From positions 27,352 to 91,351 of the forward strand of contig MGYC01000030.1 of NCBI GenBank assembly GCA_001801575.1: DNA of 64,000 nucleotides, in the 5' to 3' direction. The DNA comes from Gammaproteobacteria bacterium RIFCSPHIGHO2_12_FULL_41_20 (GTDB lineage: Bacteria > Pseudomonadota > Gammaproteobacteria > DSM-16500). Made by a program: the position numbers and the translations under genes. Below the pieces are notes generated by a model that saw nothing but the letters and a program-made list of their open reading frames with translations, did no database searches and was not told the DNA's origin. This document shows, in pieces, positions 1 through 9,007 of the stretch (position 1 is its first letter; every line of letters starts with the position of its first letter).

Positions 1-443
1 CCCATATGATAATACTGCTCATAAGCCTTACCATTAATATAAATGACTAAACGCAATTCTTCGGATAATGCATTTACAACAGAAACCCCAACTCCATGTA
101 AGCCTCCAGAAATCTTATAAGAATCATTATCAAATTTACCCCCTGAATGCAGAACAGTCATAATCACTTCCGCTGCAGAACGACCTTCTTCTGGGTGAAT
201 ATCCACTGGGATACCACGACCATTGTCGCGAACTGTCACAGTTTCATCAGCATGAATAGTAACTTGAATTTTATTACAAAACCCAGCTAACGCCTCATCT
301 ACAGAGTTATCAACCAACTCAAAAACCATATGATGAAGTCCGGTTCCATCCTCTGTATCACCAATATACATTCCTGGACGCTTACGAACCGCATCTAACC
401 CTTTTAATACCTTGATTTTTGATGAATCATAGCTTTCCGTCAT
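1..443 (-). CDS. gyrB: DNA gyrase subunit B, 5' part
   Basis: This is the N-terminal part (about 147 residues) of GyrB, the ATPase subunit of DNA gyrase; the gene runs off the left edge. The reverse-strand translation has the GyrB/TopoVI ATPase hallmarks: [19 protein letters not shown], then [14 protein letters not shown] (Mg/ATP-binding N-box region), DNGRGIP, and [19 protein letters not shown] (the glycine-rich ATP lid). I chose the ATG at 443 (MTESYDSSK) because GAAGG lies five bases upstream and the N-terminus then matches typical GyrB; an in-frame ATG at 455 is possible. It is the last gene of the leftward dnaA-dnaN-recF-gyrB cluster, the usual order near bacterial origins. About 70 bp separate it from recF, with no obvious terminator. 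Confidence 0.97.
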   Translation of the reverse strand, partial: MTESYDSSKIKVLKGLDAVRKRPGMYIGDTEDGTGLHHMVFELVDNSVDEALAGFCNKIQVTIHADETVTVRDNGRGIPVDIHPEEGRSAAEVIMTVLHSGGKFDNDSYKISGGLHGVGVSVVNALSEELRLVIYINGKAYEQYYHM

Positions 444-513
444 GGGCACCTTCATTACTCCGTACTATTAAAGAAGTCTATTTAATAAAGTGAGAGCTTC
501 TAACAGGGCAACT

Positions 514-1602
514 CTAATGGCTGATTATCCGGCCATGTTTCACGTGAAACATCTTGGTTGCTAACTCTGCTTGCTCTTCAAAATCCTTTGCGCTTTCAGA
601 CTCAATCGCTGTTACAAATATTTGTGCGCTTTGCGCCGCAAGAAGAGCTATCAATTTAGACCTACTTATAGCATCTAGTTCGGAGGGTAGATCATCAATT
701 AAATAAACCGGCCTTCTTTTTTTTTGTGCAGCTAGCAGCGCACCTTGAGCTATTATCATACCACAAACAAATAACTTTTGTTGGCCTCTTGAAAGCACAT
801 CTTTGGCACAAATCCCTTGTATAGTAAGCCGCAAATCTGCGCGATGCGGACCATGCTGGGTGTAACCCAAACGCATATCTTGGCTTAATGAAGAGCGAAG
901 AGCCGCCGCATAAGACTCATCCCCGCTCCATCCTGGGTAATAATCAACAATTACAGAATGCGCCGATACTAATAACATGAGTGCCTTTTCAAGATATGGC
1001 AACAATGCCTGTAAATATTCCTGCCGTAATATCTCGATTTTTGTAGCATATTCTAATAACTCATTGGTCCATGCATCAATTTCTGCTTTAAGACCCGCGC
1101 CTTGCAAAAGACAGTTACGCTGCTTTAACGCACGATTAAATTGTCTCCACTCTTGGAAAAAAGCTTCGGAGTGATAAAACAAGCCCCAATCAAGATAAAA
1201 ACGCCGAAAAGTAGGGCCTCCTTCTAACAACAAGTGGCATGAGGAATTAATTAATCGAATTGGTAAATAATAAGCTAATTCAGCTGTTGATTTAGCTTCC
1301 TTGCCATGCACACGTATTTTTGCACCTCCGGTTCTATAGCGTTCCATACCAATTGAGTAGGAATTTTCTGAGCAATTCACCTGGGCGGCGAGCAAAAAAT
1401 TATCTACTTGGTGATTGATAATGCGCGAAACAGAAGAAGTACGAAATGAACGGCCTAACCCTAGATAATAAATAGCCTCTAAAAAGCTGGTTTTCCCACT
1501 GCCGTTATTTCCACAAACAAAATTAATACCGTTAGGAACTGGATAAAAATCCACATCCAGAAGGTTACGAAAATTAGAGATTTTTAAATACTCTAGCGAC
1601 AT
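514..1602 (-). CDS. recF: DNA replication and repair protein RecF
   Basis: RecF is an SMC/ABC-type ATPase that works with RecO and RecR to load RecA at single-strand gaps. The 362-residue product has the family's usual length. It shows Walker A near residue 31 (GNNGSGKTSF), the signature motif LSRGQQKLF near residue 270 and Walker B PVYLIDDLPSELD near 300. The N-terminus MSLEYLKISNFRNL is typical. It lies 11 bp downstream of dnaN and is surely cotranscribed with it. One oddity: the C-terminal codons for MFHVKHG coincide exactly with a perfect 16-bp ParB-binding site (536-551), so this end of the gene serves both as protein code and as a partition site. Confidence 0.97.
   Translation of the reverse strand: MSLEYLKISNFRNLLDVDFYPVPNGINFVCGNNGSGKTSFLEAIYYLGLGRSFRTSSVSRIINHQVDNFLLAAQVNCSENSYSIGMERYRTGGAKIRVHGKEAKSTAELAYYLPIRLINSSCHLLLEGGPTFRRFYLDWGLFYHSEAFFQEWRQFNRALKQRNCLLQGAGLKAEIDAWTNELLEYATKIEILRQEYLQALLPYLEKALMLLVSAHSVIVDYYPGWSGDESYAAALRSSLSQDMRLGYTQHGPHRADLRLTIQGICAKDVLSRGQQKLFVCGMIIAQGALLAAQKKRRPVYLIDDLPSELDAISRSKLIALLAAQSAQIFVTAIESESAKDFEEQAELATKMFHVKHGRIISH
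536..551. promoter_or_regulatory. parS: parS, ParB-binding centromere site
   Basis: The palindrome TGTTTCACGTGAAACA matches the conserved chromosomal parS consensus at every position. It sits inside the 3' end of recF, about 26 kb from the candidate oriC and near dnaN/dnaA. Chromosomal parS sites are normally clustered around the origin, where ParB loads and spreads. I saw no second copy in the window. The parA gene at 18011-18805 supplies the partner ATPase; no parB gene is in the window. Confidence 0.9.
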
Positions 1603-1613
1603 AATTTTTAGGA

Positions 1614-2723
1614 TTATAATCGCATCGGCATAACAACATACATGCTGGCTATATCATCCAAAGACTCTATAAGTACACCGCCATCAGGATCACTGAATGT
1701 ACAGCGAACATTTTCCGATGATATGGACGAAAACGCATCGATCAGGTAAGTCACATTAAAGCCAACCTCCATCTCATTCCCCGCATAATCCAGAGAAACG
1801 GTTTCTTCTGCTTGCTCTTGTTCCATATTGTTCGCCATTACTTGTAGCTTATTGGGGCCTAAACGCATTCTCACTCCGCGCAGTTTATCATTAGAAAGAA
1901 TAGCAGCCCGCATTAAAGCCTGTCTAATAACTTCTCTCCCTCCCGTTGCCACCTCTGTCCCTCTAGGTATGAGCTTATTATAGTCTGGATACTGCGTATT
2001 GATTAATTTTGTTGTAAAAACAAAATCAGGCGCGACCATGCGCAAACGGCCATCACCAATACTTAAAAAAAGTTCTCTGTCATTATCCGTGCTCATATTA
2101 ACAAGACGCATCAATTCCAATACGCTTTTGCGTGGCAAAATAACCTTAATTTGCGGCGTATCTGCTTTATCATTAGGTAATGAGCTTAGTGCCAATCTAT
2201 GTCCATCCGTGGCAACGCAAGTTATAGATTTTTGATTAATATGGAGTAATGCGCCATTTAAGTAATGGCGAATATCTTGTAATCCCATCGCAAAATAAAC
2301 TCGCCCTAACAAATCTTTTAAGGCTTGAGCGCGAATGGAAAATTCGGAAATAAAAGAAGCCTCTTCAATGCGTGGAAAATCCTTTACTGGTAATGTCGCT
2401 AAAGAAAAACAACTTTCTCCCGCGCGAATAATTAAATAATTTCCATCTATGGTTAAATGTAATAGTGCTTCTTCTGGCAAAACGCGGCAAATATCAAAAA
2501 GCTTCTTTCCTGAAACAGTAGTGCGGCCTTGAGCCATAACAGTTTCAGGAGACACGGAGCCAATTAACTCAACCTCAAGGTCGGTAGCTGTTAAAGATAG
2601 GGATTTTTCTTGAGCGTTAAGGAATACATTGGCCAAAATAGGTATGGTTTGTTTTTTCTCTACAATACCGCTAATCGCTTGTAACGGCTTTAATAATGTG
2701 GAACGCTTTACCATAATATCCAT
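1614..2723 (-). CDS. dnaN: DNA polymerase III beta subunit (sliding clamp)
   Basis: This is the ring-shaped processivity clamp that tethers replicative and repair polymerases to DNA. The product is about 369 residues, close to the 366 of E. coli, and has the three-domain clamp pattern. Recognisable segments are the N-terminal RSTLLKPLQAISGIVEKKQTI, TDLEVEL, ATDGHRLAL in domain 2 and the C-terminal MYVVMPMRL, the conserved peptide-binding end. I chose the ATG at 2723 because GAGG lies seven bases upstream. A TTG six bases earlier and an ATG nine bases later are possible. It lies between dnaA and recF. The dnaA-dnaN spacer carries palindromic repeats. Confidence 0.97.
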   Translation of the reverse strand: MDIMVKRSTLLKPLQAISGIVEKKQTIPILANVFLNAQEKSLSLTATDLEVELIGSVSPETVMAQGRTTVSGKKLFDICRVLPEEALLHLTIDGNYLIIRAGESCFSLATLPVKDFPRIEEASFISEFSIRAQALKDLLGRVYFAMGLQDIRHYLNGALLHINQKSITCVATDGHRLALSSLPNDKADTPQIKVILPRKSVLELMRLVNMSTDNDRELFLSIGDGRLRMVAPDFVFTTKLINTQYPDYNKLIPRGTEVATGGREVIRQALMRAAILSNDKLRGVRMRLGPNKLQVMANNMEQEQAEETVSLDYAGNEMEVGFNVTYLIDAFSSISSENVRCTFSDPDGGVLIESLDDIASMYVVMPMRL

Positions 2724-2749
2724 AATCAATCCTCGGTGTTTATTAAGAA

Positions 2750-2797
2750 GATCCTTCGCTAACGCTCAGGATGACAGTGTTAGCAGGAATTCCTGCT
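2750..2797. repeat. Paired small palindromic repeats between dnaA and dnaN
   Basis: Two short repeat units lie back to back. Positions 2750-2776 (starting GATCCTTCGCTAACGC) are identical over 27 bases to 63954-63980. They also match, in reverse complement and with changes, the centre of the element at 62467-62555. Positions 2782-2797 are the perfect palindrome AGCAGGAATTCCTGCT, with relatives at 25597-25614 and 63918-63935. They occupy most of the gap between dnaA and dnaN. Confidence 0.75.
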
Positions 2798-2804
2798 GTA
2801 ACCC

Positions 2805-4169
2805 CTACGTCGTTAATGTTCTCAACAAATTCGTGTAATCTTCTTCGATATCCGGCGAAGTTTGCCTAAGTTCGCCGATCATGCGACAAGCGTGCAATAC
2901 CGTAGTATGATCCCGCCCCCCAAATGCATCGCCAATTTCTGGCAAACTATGGTTGGTTAATTCTTTTGCTAATGCCATAGCCATTTGCCGAGGTCTCGCT
3001 ACTGAACGACTACGTCGCTTAGACAGTAAGTCAGCCATCTTGATTTTATAGTATTCCGCTACGGTTTTTTGAATGTTTTCTGTGGTAACCAACTTATCTT
3101 GTAACGCCAATAAGTCTCGCAACGCTTCTTTTACAAAATCGAGAGTAATTGCCTTTCCTGTGAAGTGTGCATTAGCAATAATACGCTTTAATGCGCCTTC
3201 TAATTCTCGCACATTAGAGCGAATACGCTTAGCAACAAAAAATGCCACCTCATAAGGCAAGTCAATATGCGATTGTTCGGCCTTAGTCATAAGAATGGCC
3301 ACGCGTGTTTCTAATTCTGGAGGCTCCACCGCAACCGTTAAGCCCCAACCAAATCGTGACTTTAGCCGCTCTTCTACACCATTAATTTCTTTGGGATAAC
3401 GATCACAAGTCAAAATTACCTGCTGCTGGCTTTCTAATAATGCGTTAAAAGTATGAAAGAACTCTTCCTGTGATCGATCCTTGCCAGCAAAGAATTGTAT
3501 ATCATCGATTAATAATGCATCTACCTGTCGATAATAACGCTTAAACTCATTCATAGAATTAGTCTGTAAGGCCTTCACCATATCTGCCACAAAGCGCTCG
3601 GAATGCAGATATAGTACGTTCGCCCCAGAGCGACGGCGCAGCATATGATTGCCAATTGCATGCAAGAGGTGAGTTTTGCCTAGCCCAACGCCTCCGTAAA
3701 GATACAGAGGATTATATGCCACTGCTGGGTTTTCACCGACTTGCAAAGAAGCTGCTTTAGCTAACTGGTTAGATTTACCTTCCACAAAATTATCAAAGGT
3801 AAAGTTTGGATTCAGATTGCTAACATAAGTAGGGGTATCTGATGAAGCAGCAATGGCTTTATTATTGGTTGTTGTCGCTGATGTTTGCCGCAAAGGTTCT
3901 CGTACAACAATAGGCTCACGTTTACTGCTACCAATTTCTAAAGCAATGGCTGGAGGGCTGCCATCACTCAACTTGTGTATTATCTCTGATATTCTGGACA
4001 AGAATCGCTCTGAAATCCAATCTAATACAAAACGATTAGGCGCAAATAAAGTTAACCTCCCATCGCCATGCTCGGCTTGCAGTGGACGTATCCAGGTATT
4101 AAATTGCTGTATAGGAAATTCATCCTGAAGACAACTTAAACATTTTTCCCACAGGGTGGTAGCCACCAA
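2805..4169 (-). CDS. dnaA: Chromosomal replication initiator DnaA
   Basis: DnaA is the AAA+ protein that binds DnaA boxes and melts oriC. All four domains are visible in the 454 residues. The N-terminal DnaB/DiaA-interaction domain starts [15 protein letters not shown] variable linker spans about 85-120. The AAA+ core has Walker [17 protein letters not shown] near 160 and Walker [13 protein letters not shown] near 220. The C-terminal helix-turn-helix carries the signature [13 protein letters not shown]. The start is TTG at 4169 or GTG at 4166, both just downstream of AGGAG. Unlike the usual arrangement, the upstream neighbour is a DUF4383 membrane gene only 29 bp away rather than oriC and rpmH. 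Confidence 0.98.
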   Translation of the reverse strand: MVATTLWEKCLSCLQDEFPIQQFNTWIRPLQAEHGDGRLTLFAPNRFVLDWISERFLSRISEIIHKLSDGSPPAIALEIGSSKREPIVVREPLRQTSATTTNNKAIAASSDTPTYVSNLNPNFTFDNFVEGKSNQLAKAASLQVGENPAVAYNPLYLYGGVGLGKTHLLHAIGNHMLRRRSGANVLYLHSERFVADMVKALQTNSMNEFKRYYRQVDALLIDDIQFFAGKDRSQEEFFHTFNALLESQQQVILTCDRYPKEINGVEERLKSRFGWGLTVAVEPPELETRVAILMTKAEQSHIDLPYEVAFFVAKRIRSNVRELEGALKRIIANAHFTGKAITLDFVKEALRDLLALQDKLVTTENIQKTVAEYYKIKMADLLSKRRSRSVARPRQMAMALAKELTNHSLPEIGDAFGGRDHTTVLHACRMIGELRQTSPDIEEDYTNLLRTLTT

Positions 4170-4198
4170 TGCATCTCCTATTTGTCGCGCAACAGACC

Positions 4199-4564
4199 CT
4201 AGTTTCTAATACGCACCGCCCATCCTAAATAAAGAGCAACGAGAGCAATGAGTAAATGCAGAAAATTATCTGCTAAATTCATATGCAATCCTATCGTATG
4301 TAAAATCTCAGAGCGGATAAATCCTAAAATCATTACCAGTATATAAACAATACCAAGTATACGAAAATACCATTTCGCATAGATAAATTTAAATGCAGCT
4401 AAAATACCGATCACACCACTCATAATATGCACCAAGTTATGCAGCATATTTACCATGAATAAACCAAATAAATAACCATCCATGGTAAATGTCGGCATAA
4501 ACCCGGCAATACCTACAAAAACAAAAGCAATACCGAAAAGCAACGATAAAACTTGAATATACAT
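4199..4564 (-). CDS. DUF4383-like small membrane protein
   Basis: This is a polytopic membrane protein of about 121 residues with four predicted transmembrane segments (roughly 5-25, 38-60, 68-88 and 98-117). It resembles the DUF4383 family: the [17 protein letters not shown] segment, with its paired histidines and glycine, is the family-like core. No biochemical role is known. I chose the ATG at 4564 because a strong AAGGAGG stands just before it; the reading frame stays open upstream but runs into the polA control region. It reads toward dnaA with a 29-bp gap, so it may be cotranscribed with dnaA, and it is divergent from polA. Confidence 0.75.
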   Translation of the reverse strand: MYIQVLSLLFGIAFVFVGIAGFMPTFTMDGYLFGLFMVNMLHNLVHIMSGVIGILAAFKFIYAKWYFRILGIVYILVMILGFIRSEILHTIGLHMNLADNFLHLLIALVALYLGWAVRIRN

Positions 4565-4702
4565 GCTACACCTCCTTGTGGGAATTTCCGCCAAAATAAA
4601 GGTTGGGTTACTAAAATAGAGGGTGATTGCGGAACTCATTATGGTGTTATAGCATACACTCCTGTTAACATGAGACAATTCCTATTTTACGCTATATTGC
4701 TC

Positions 4703-7399
4703 ATGACAAAAAATAATATGCTAATTTTAGTAGATGGCTCCTCTTACTTATATCGGGCTTTTCATGCGCTACCGCCATTAACTAATGCGCAAGGGTTTCC
4801 AACCGGTGCTATTTATGGCGTGACTAGCATGATACAGCGTTTGCTCGCAGAATACGACCCTGAGTATATTGCTATCGTTTTTGATGCCAAAGGAAAAACC
4901 TTCCGAGATGAACTTTTTGACGATTACAAAGCACACCGCGCAGCCATGCCGGACGATCTAATCAGACAAATCGAACCCACTCACAATATTATTCGCGCTA
5001 TGGGCTTGCCATTATTAATTGTTGATGGCGTAGAAGCAGACGACGTCATTGGCACTTTAGCTAAGCAAGCAGATAATCAACAGTTAACAACATTAATCTC
5101 CACGGGAGATAAAGACTTAGCGCAGTTAGTAAATGAGCGCATTACATTAGTCAATACCATGACTAATAATACGCTTACACCGTTGTCCGTAGAGGAAAAA
5201 TTTGGGGTCCCACCATATCGAATCATTGATTATCTTACGCTTATTGGTGATACCAGCGACAATATTCCCGGAATTCCACAAGTTGGGCCAAAAACCGCGG
5301 TAAAATGGCTTAAGGAATATGGCTCGCTCGATGCTATCGTTGCAAATGCAGATAAAATTTCAGGAAAAGTAGGAGAAAACTTAAGAGCCAACTTAACACA
5401 ACTACCTTTGGCTAAATCCCTTGTCGCAATTAAAACAGATGTCAAATTGCCGATGGATATTGCTGATCTCAAACGTACGCCCGAAAATAAAGACACATTG
5501 ATTAAGCTATACAAAGAGTTAGGATTTAAAACCTGGCTAGCTGGATTACTCTCAGATACACCCGCAACAACGCCTCAAGATAAATATGCCAACTATGAAA
5601 TTATCACTACGGAATCCCAGTTACATACCTGGGTAAAAAAATTATCGTCGGTTAATTTAATTGCCGTGGATACTGAAACGACTAGCCTGGATGCTATTTC
5701 AGCAAAACTCGTAGGTATATCTTTTGCAGTTTCATCTAGTATAGCCGCATATATTCCATTCGGACATGATTATACAGATGCGCCGCAGCAATTACCCATG
5801 GCACAAGTCTTGCAACAACTACAGCCTATTTTTAAAAGTTCACAAATTAAGAAAGTAGGGCATAACATTAAATACGATCTGGAAGTATTCACCCAGCACG
5901 GTGTTGAGTTACATGGCATTATTGCTGATACCATGCTGGAGGCCTATGTGTTGGAAAGCACCGCACTCAACTACAGCATGGATAATCTGGCACGAAAACT
6001 TTTAGATTGGCCAACTATTCAATTCGAGGATATTGCCGGAAAAGGCAAAAACCAACGCACGTTTAATCAAATAGCATTGCCATCAGCGGGCACTTATGCG
6101 GCAGAAGATGCAGATGTCACGCTGCAATTACATCATGTGTTTTGGCCGCGTTTGGAAAAAACTCCGAGCTTAATGCATGTGTTCGAAAATATTGAAATGC
6201 CATTAATACCTGTGCTTGCACGCATGGAAATGCACGGGGTACTCGTTGACGCTAAAAAACTAAAACAACAAAGTAATGAGCTTACTCAGCGTTTACATGA
6301 GCTTGAATTAGAAGCCTATACACTGGCTGGAGCTACGTTTAATATAAACTCACCAAAACAGTTGCAAGAAGTATTATTTCAGAAATTGCAACTTCCTGTT
6401 TTACAGAAAACTCCGACGGGGCAAGCCTCTACTGCTGATCCCGTATTACAAGAATTAGCATTAGATTATCCATTGCCCAAAGTGATTATTGCCTATCGCA
6501 GTATTAGCAAGCTTATTTCTACATATACTGAGCGGCTACCTGAGCAAATTCATGAAAAAACCGGGCGAATTCACACTTCCTACAATCAAACTGGCACTGC
6601 TACTGGTCGTCTATCTTCCTCAGATCCTAATTTACAAAATATCCCGGTACGCACCATAGAAGGTAGGCGCATTCGCCAAGCTTTTATTGCTCCCCGAGGA
6701 TATAAAATTTTAAGTGCCGATTATTCGCAAATAGAACTCCGCCTCATGGCACATATTTCTGAAGACCCGCATTTAATTGCTGCCTTTGAGCAAAACCTTG
6801 ATATTCATAAAGCCACAGCAGCCGAGGTATGGGGCGTTCCACTTGATCAAGTAAGCACGGAATTACGGAGAAATGCCAAAGCTATAAACTTTGGTTTGAT
6901 TTATGGTATGTCTGCATTTGGTCTGTCCCGCCAATTAGGCATTGATCGTGATGCAGCTCAGCAATATATCCAATTATATTTTTCGCGCTATCCACAAGTC
7001 CAAGCTTATATGGATAGAACAAAAGAATTAGCCCGAGAACACGGCTATGTAGAAACGTTGTGGGGACGCCGCCTCTATCTTCCTGATATCCGCGCAGCGA
7101 AAGTATCCCGACAACGCGCGGCCGAACGTGCTGCTATCAACGCTCCCTTACAAGGCAGCGCCGCTGATATTATCAAGCTGGCAATGATTCGTATTGATCA
7201 ATGGCTAACACAGTCGCATTGTAATACTAAAATGATTATGCAAGTACACGATGAATTAGTGTTTGAAATAGCTGAAAAAGAGGTTGATAGTGCTATGTCT
7301 GCCATTCAAGCCCACATGACAGATGTAGTAAAACTCAAGATTCCTTTGCAAGTAAGTATAGGGGTAGGGAAGAATTGGGATGAAGCATCAGCGCATTAG
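4703..7399 (+). CDS. polA: DNA polymerase I
   Basis: This enzyme removes RNA primers and fills repair gaps. At 898 residues it has three domains. The 5'-3' exonuclease (1 to about 300) starts LILVDGSSYLYRAFHALPPL and has GDKDLAQLV. The 3'-5' exonuclease is near 320-510 and retains its catalytic acids (AVDTETTSLD), so proofreading should be active; some intracellular bacteria have lost it. The polymerase domain has motif A (SADYSQIELRLMAH), motif B (RRNAKAINFGLIYGMS) and motif C (MQVHDELVFEI). I set the start at ATG 4703, which aligns with other PolA N-termini; no strong ribosome-binding site is visible. It is divergent from the DUF4383 gene and 8 bp ahead of ruvX. Confidence 0.98.
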   Translation: MTKNNMLILVDGSSYLYRAFHALPPLTNAQGFPTGAIYGVTSMIQRLLAEYDPEYIAIVFDAKGKTFRDELFDDYKAHRAAMPDDLIRQIEPTHNIIRAMGLPLLIVDGVEADDVIGTLAKQADNQQLTTLISTGDKDLAQLVNERITLVNTMTNNTLTPLSVEEKFGVPPYRIIDYLTLIGDTSDNIPGIPQVGPKTAVKWLKEYGSLDAIVANADKISGKVGENLRANLTQLPLAKSLVAIKTDVKLPMDIADLKRTPENKDTLIKLYKELGFKTWLAGLLSDTPATTPQDKYANYEIITTESQLHTWVKKLSSVNLIAVDTETTSLDAISAKLVGISFAVSSSIAAYIPFGHDYTDAPQQLPMAQVLQQLQPIFKSSQIKKVGHNIKYDLEVFTQHGVELHGIIADTMLEAYVLESTALNYSMDNLARKLLDWPTIQFEDIAGKGKNQRTFNQIALPSAGTYAAEDADVTLQLHHVFWPRLEKTPSLMHVFENIEMPLIPVLARMEMHGVLVDAKKLKQQSNELTQRLHELELEAYTLAGATFNINSPKQLQEVLFQKLQLPVLQKTPTGQASTADPVLQELALDYPLPKVIIAYRSISKLISTYTERLPEQIHEKTGRIHTSYNQTGTATGRLSSSDPNLQNIPVRTIEGRRIRQAFIAPRGYKILSADYSQIELRLMAHISEDPHLIAAFEQNLDIHKATAAEVWGVPLDQVSTELRRNAKAINFGLIYGMSAFGLSRQLGIDRDAAQQYIQLYFSRYPQVQAYMDRTKELAREHGYVETLWGRRLYLPDIRAAKVSRQRAAERAAINAPLQGSAADIIKLAMIRIDQWLTQSHCNTKMIMQVHDELVFEIAEKEVDSAMSAIQAHMTDVVKLKIPLQVSIGVGKNWDEASAH

Positions 7400-7407
7400 G
7401 GTTCAAA

Positions 7408-7863
7408 TTGAATAACAATCAGATAGCTCCACCAAAATTATTGCTCGGCTTTGATTTTGGTACTCGCCACATCGGGGTCGCAATAGGTCAAACCGTTACG
7501 CAATGTGCTCGCCCTCTAAAAACTATCAAAGCCATTAATGGTCTACCCGCGCGTGAAACTATTGCATTATTAATCAAACAATGGCAGCCTGATGCTCTTG
7601 TTGTCGGCATTCCATTAAACATGCGGGGGGAAGAGCTCTCTGTTACGTCCCAAGCACGGCACTTTAGCTTATGGTTACATGAGCAATTCCACCTTCCTGT
7701 TTATGAAGTGGATGAACGTCTAACCACTAAAGATGCACGGGAAAAATTATTTCTATCGGGAGGCTATAAAGCGCTACAGGATGGACAGGTAGACAGTGTT
7801 GCCGCACAATTGATTTTACAAAATTGGTTAGAAAATATAAAAGGTGGCAAGAATACATGTTAG
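7408..7863 (+). CDS. ruvX: RNase H-fold Holliday junction resolvase-like RuvX (YqgF)
   Basis: RuvX/YqgF is an RNase H-fold nuclease linked to pre-16S rRNA 5'-end processing and, by fold, to Holliday junction resolution. The 151 residues match the family length. They begin with the acidic strand LLGFDFGTRHIGVAIG, followed by ALVVGIPLNMRG, EVDERLTT and the C-terminal DSVAAQLILQNWL. The start appears to be a TTG at 7408, since no ATG or GTG lies between the polA stop and the conserved FDFGT strand. It is coupled to the next gene: the dsbB start codon at 7857 lies inside the last codons of ruvX. Confidence 0.93.
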   Translation: MNNNQIAPPKLLLGFDFGTRHIGVAIGQTVTQCARPLKTIKAINGLPARETIALLIKQWQPDALVVGIPLNMRGEELSVTSQARHFSLWLHEQFHLPVYEVDERLTTKDAREKLFLSGGYKALQDGQVDSVAAQLILQNWLENIKGGKNTC

Positions 7864-8351
7864 GAGCTATGCGGCGTTATTATTTTTTTGCTTTGCTTAT
7901 AACTTGCATATTATTAGGATTTTCATTTTATCTACAGCTACAAGGCGTTATCCCTTGTACATTATGCTTATTACAACGTTTTGCATTGGCTTTATTAGGT
8001 ATTATTTTTCTCATCGGCACACTATGCAAATTTCAGCGCGTCAGTCATCATGTTGTATTAGCCTCCAGTACCTTGCTGGTGACCACTATTGGCCTACTAT
8101 TATCAGGTAGACAAACTTGGTTACAACATTTCCCACCACAACAATCCAGCGAGTGTGCTGCCAGCTTACAGTATATGTTACAGGTATTACCTCTACATGA
8201 AGTGGCATTGAAGGTATTACAAGGCAGTGTCGAGTGTACAGAAACTATCTGGTCCTTTCTTGGATTAAGTTTGGCTGAATGGTCTCTACTTTGTTTTTTG
8301 GGGTTTTTGCTATTTGGTTTATATCAATTGTATCGCGCTGTCACTGCATAA
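7857..8351 (+). CDS. dsbB: Disulfide bond formation protein DsbB
   Basis: DsbB is the inner-membrane quinone reductase that reoxidises periplasmic DsbA. The product of about 164 residues has four transmembrane helices. The first periplasmic CxxC is in PCTLCLLQRF, where the arginine after the pair is the conserved quinone-site residue. The second cysteine pair lies in the second periplasmic loop (SSEC and VEC). I prefer the ATG at 7857, which has AGGTGG upstream; ATG 7869 has AGGAG but very short spacing. It overlaps the end of ruvX by 7 bp, and its own 3' end overlaps the convergent SET-domain gene by 11 bp. Electrons would pass to ubiquinone, whose synthesis genes lie nearby. Confidence 0.95.
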   Translation: MLGAMRRYYFFALLITCILLGFSFYLQLQGVIPCTLCLLQRFALALLGIIFLIGTLCKFQRVSHHVVLASSTLLVTTIGLLLSGRQTWLQHFPPQQSSECAASLQYMLQVLPLHEVALKVLQGSVECTETIWSFLGLSLAEWSLLCFLGFLLFGLYQLYRAVTA

Positions 8352-8871
8352 GCGATCCCAGGAATTTCGTGGAATACAGAGGCAACCATTTTTTAACCGC
8401 ATAGAGAATAGCAAGATATCCCACTATCACTAATGACGCACGCATAAGCAATGATCGAGATGGTGCAAGCCAATGCTTTAATCGTGTTCTAAATAATAGC
8501 TTTTTTTCTTGCATTTTTCGCGCTCTAAACCAATCTACACTGTAAAAAATTAATATTTCCTCTCCCTTACGAATAAATTGCTGCGCGCGAAAAATAAGGA
8601 TATTTGTATTAGGGTCAAAAATATAATGCGCGTTATATTTATCCGAAGAATGATTATATAGTGAGCCAAATCCTAAAGCTAAAACCCACCGCTCACTCTG
8701 CTTATCAGCAAAATAATAATTTACAAACTCATTATATCCCTTGGGAACTAATAACGTATAGCATTCTTCAATCAACTCTCCCTTTTCTATATCCTTGCCC
8801 GCAAACACACCATAACCATGCAAAGGCGATTGCTTAATAATAAGTTGATTTTGAAGTAATACTGGTTTCAT
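8341..8871 (-). CDS. SET-domain protein with C-terminal membrane anchor
   Basis: The first 115 residues or so form a SET domain, the lysine-methyltransferase fold. The N-terminal strand is HGYGVFAGKDIEKGELIEEC. The pseudoknot motif is SLYNHSSDKYNAHY (family NHxxxxN). The closing strand IRKGEEILIFYS carries the conserved glutamate and tyrosine. Residues about 140-160 (ASLVIVGYLAILYAVKKWL) look like a single transmembrane helix, which would tether the domain to a membrane. SET domains are mainly eukaryotic, but some intracellular bacteria use them as effectors that methylate host proteins; others have bacterial substrates. Substrate and location cannot be read here. It is convergent with dsbB. 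Confidence 0.85.
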   Translation of the reverse strand: MKPVLLQNQLIIKQSPLHGYGVFAGKDIEKGELIEECYTLLVPKGYNEFVNYYFADKQSERWVLALGFGSLYNHSSDKYNAHYIFDPNTNILIFRAQQFIRKGEEILIFYSVDWFRARKMQEKKLLFRTRLKHWLAPSRSLLMRASLVIVGYLAILYAVKKWLPLYSTKFLGSLMQ

Positions 8872-8908
8872 AATGGCTATACTGTGTTTTTATGTTTCCC
8901 TGCGTTAA

Positions 8909-8961
8909 TATACCCGAAGCGTTTCGCTTTTAGGTGTTTAAAATGAAACGCTTCGGGTATA
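8909..8961. repeat. Palindromic repeat family A, short form
   Basis: This is a 53-bp element whose ends are perfect inverted repeats (TATACCCGAAGCGTTTC at the left, its complement at the right) around a core containing TTTTAGGTGTTTAAAATG. A longer 71-bp relative is at 43204-43274. An interrupted copy flanks the insertion at 12250-12428. It fills most of the gap between the divergent SET gene and the secreted-protein gene. Confidence 0.8.
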
Positions 8962-9007
8962 TATCCTCATAATGCGAATTCGCGTTCATACTCAATGGGA
9001 TATAATT

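Noticed and set aside
4170..4702. oriC directly upstream of dnaA
   Set aside because: The stretch is filled by a DUF4383-like gene and a short divergent promoter region, with no cluster of DnaA boxes.
4553..4702. A longer N-terminus for polA
   Set aside because: The extra 50 residues match nothing in DNA polymerase I and overlap the divergent gene's control region.
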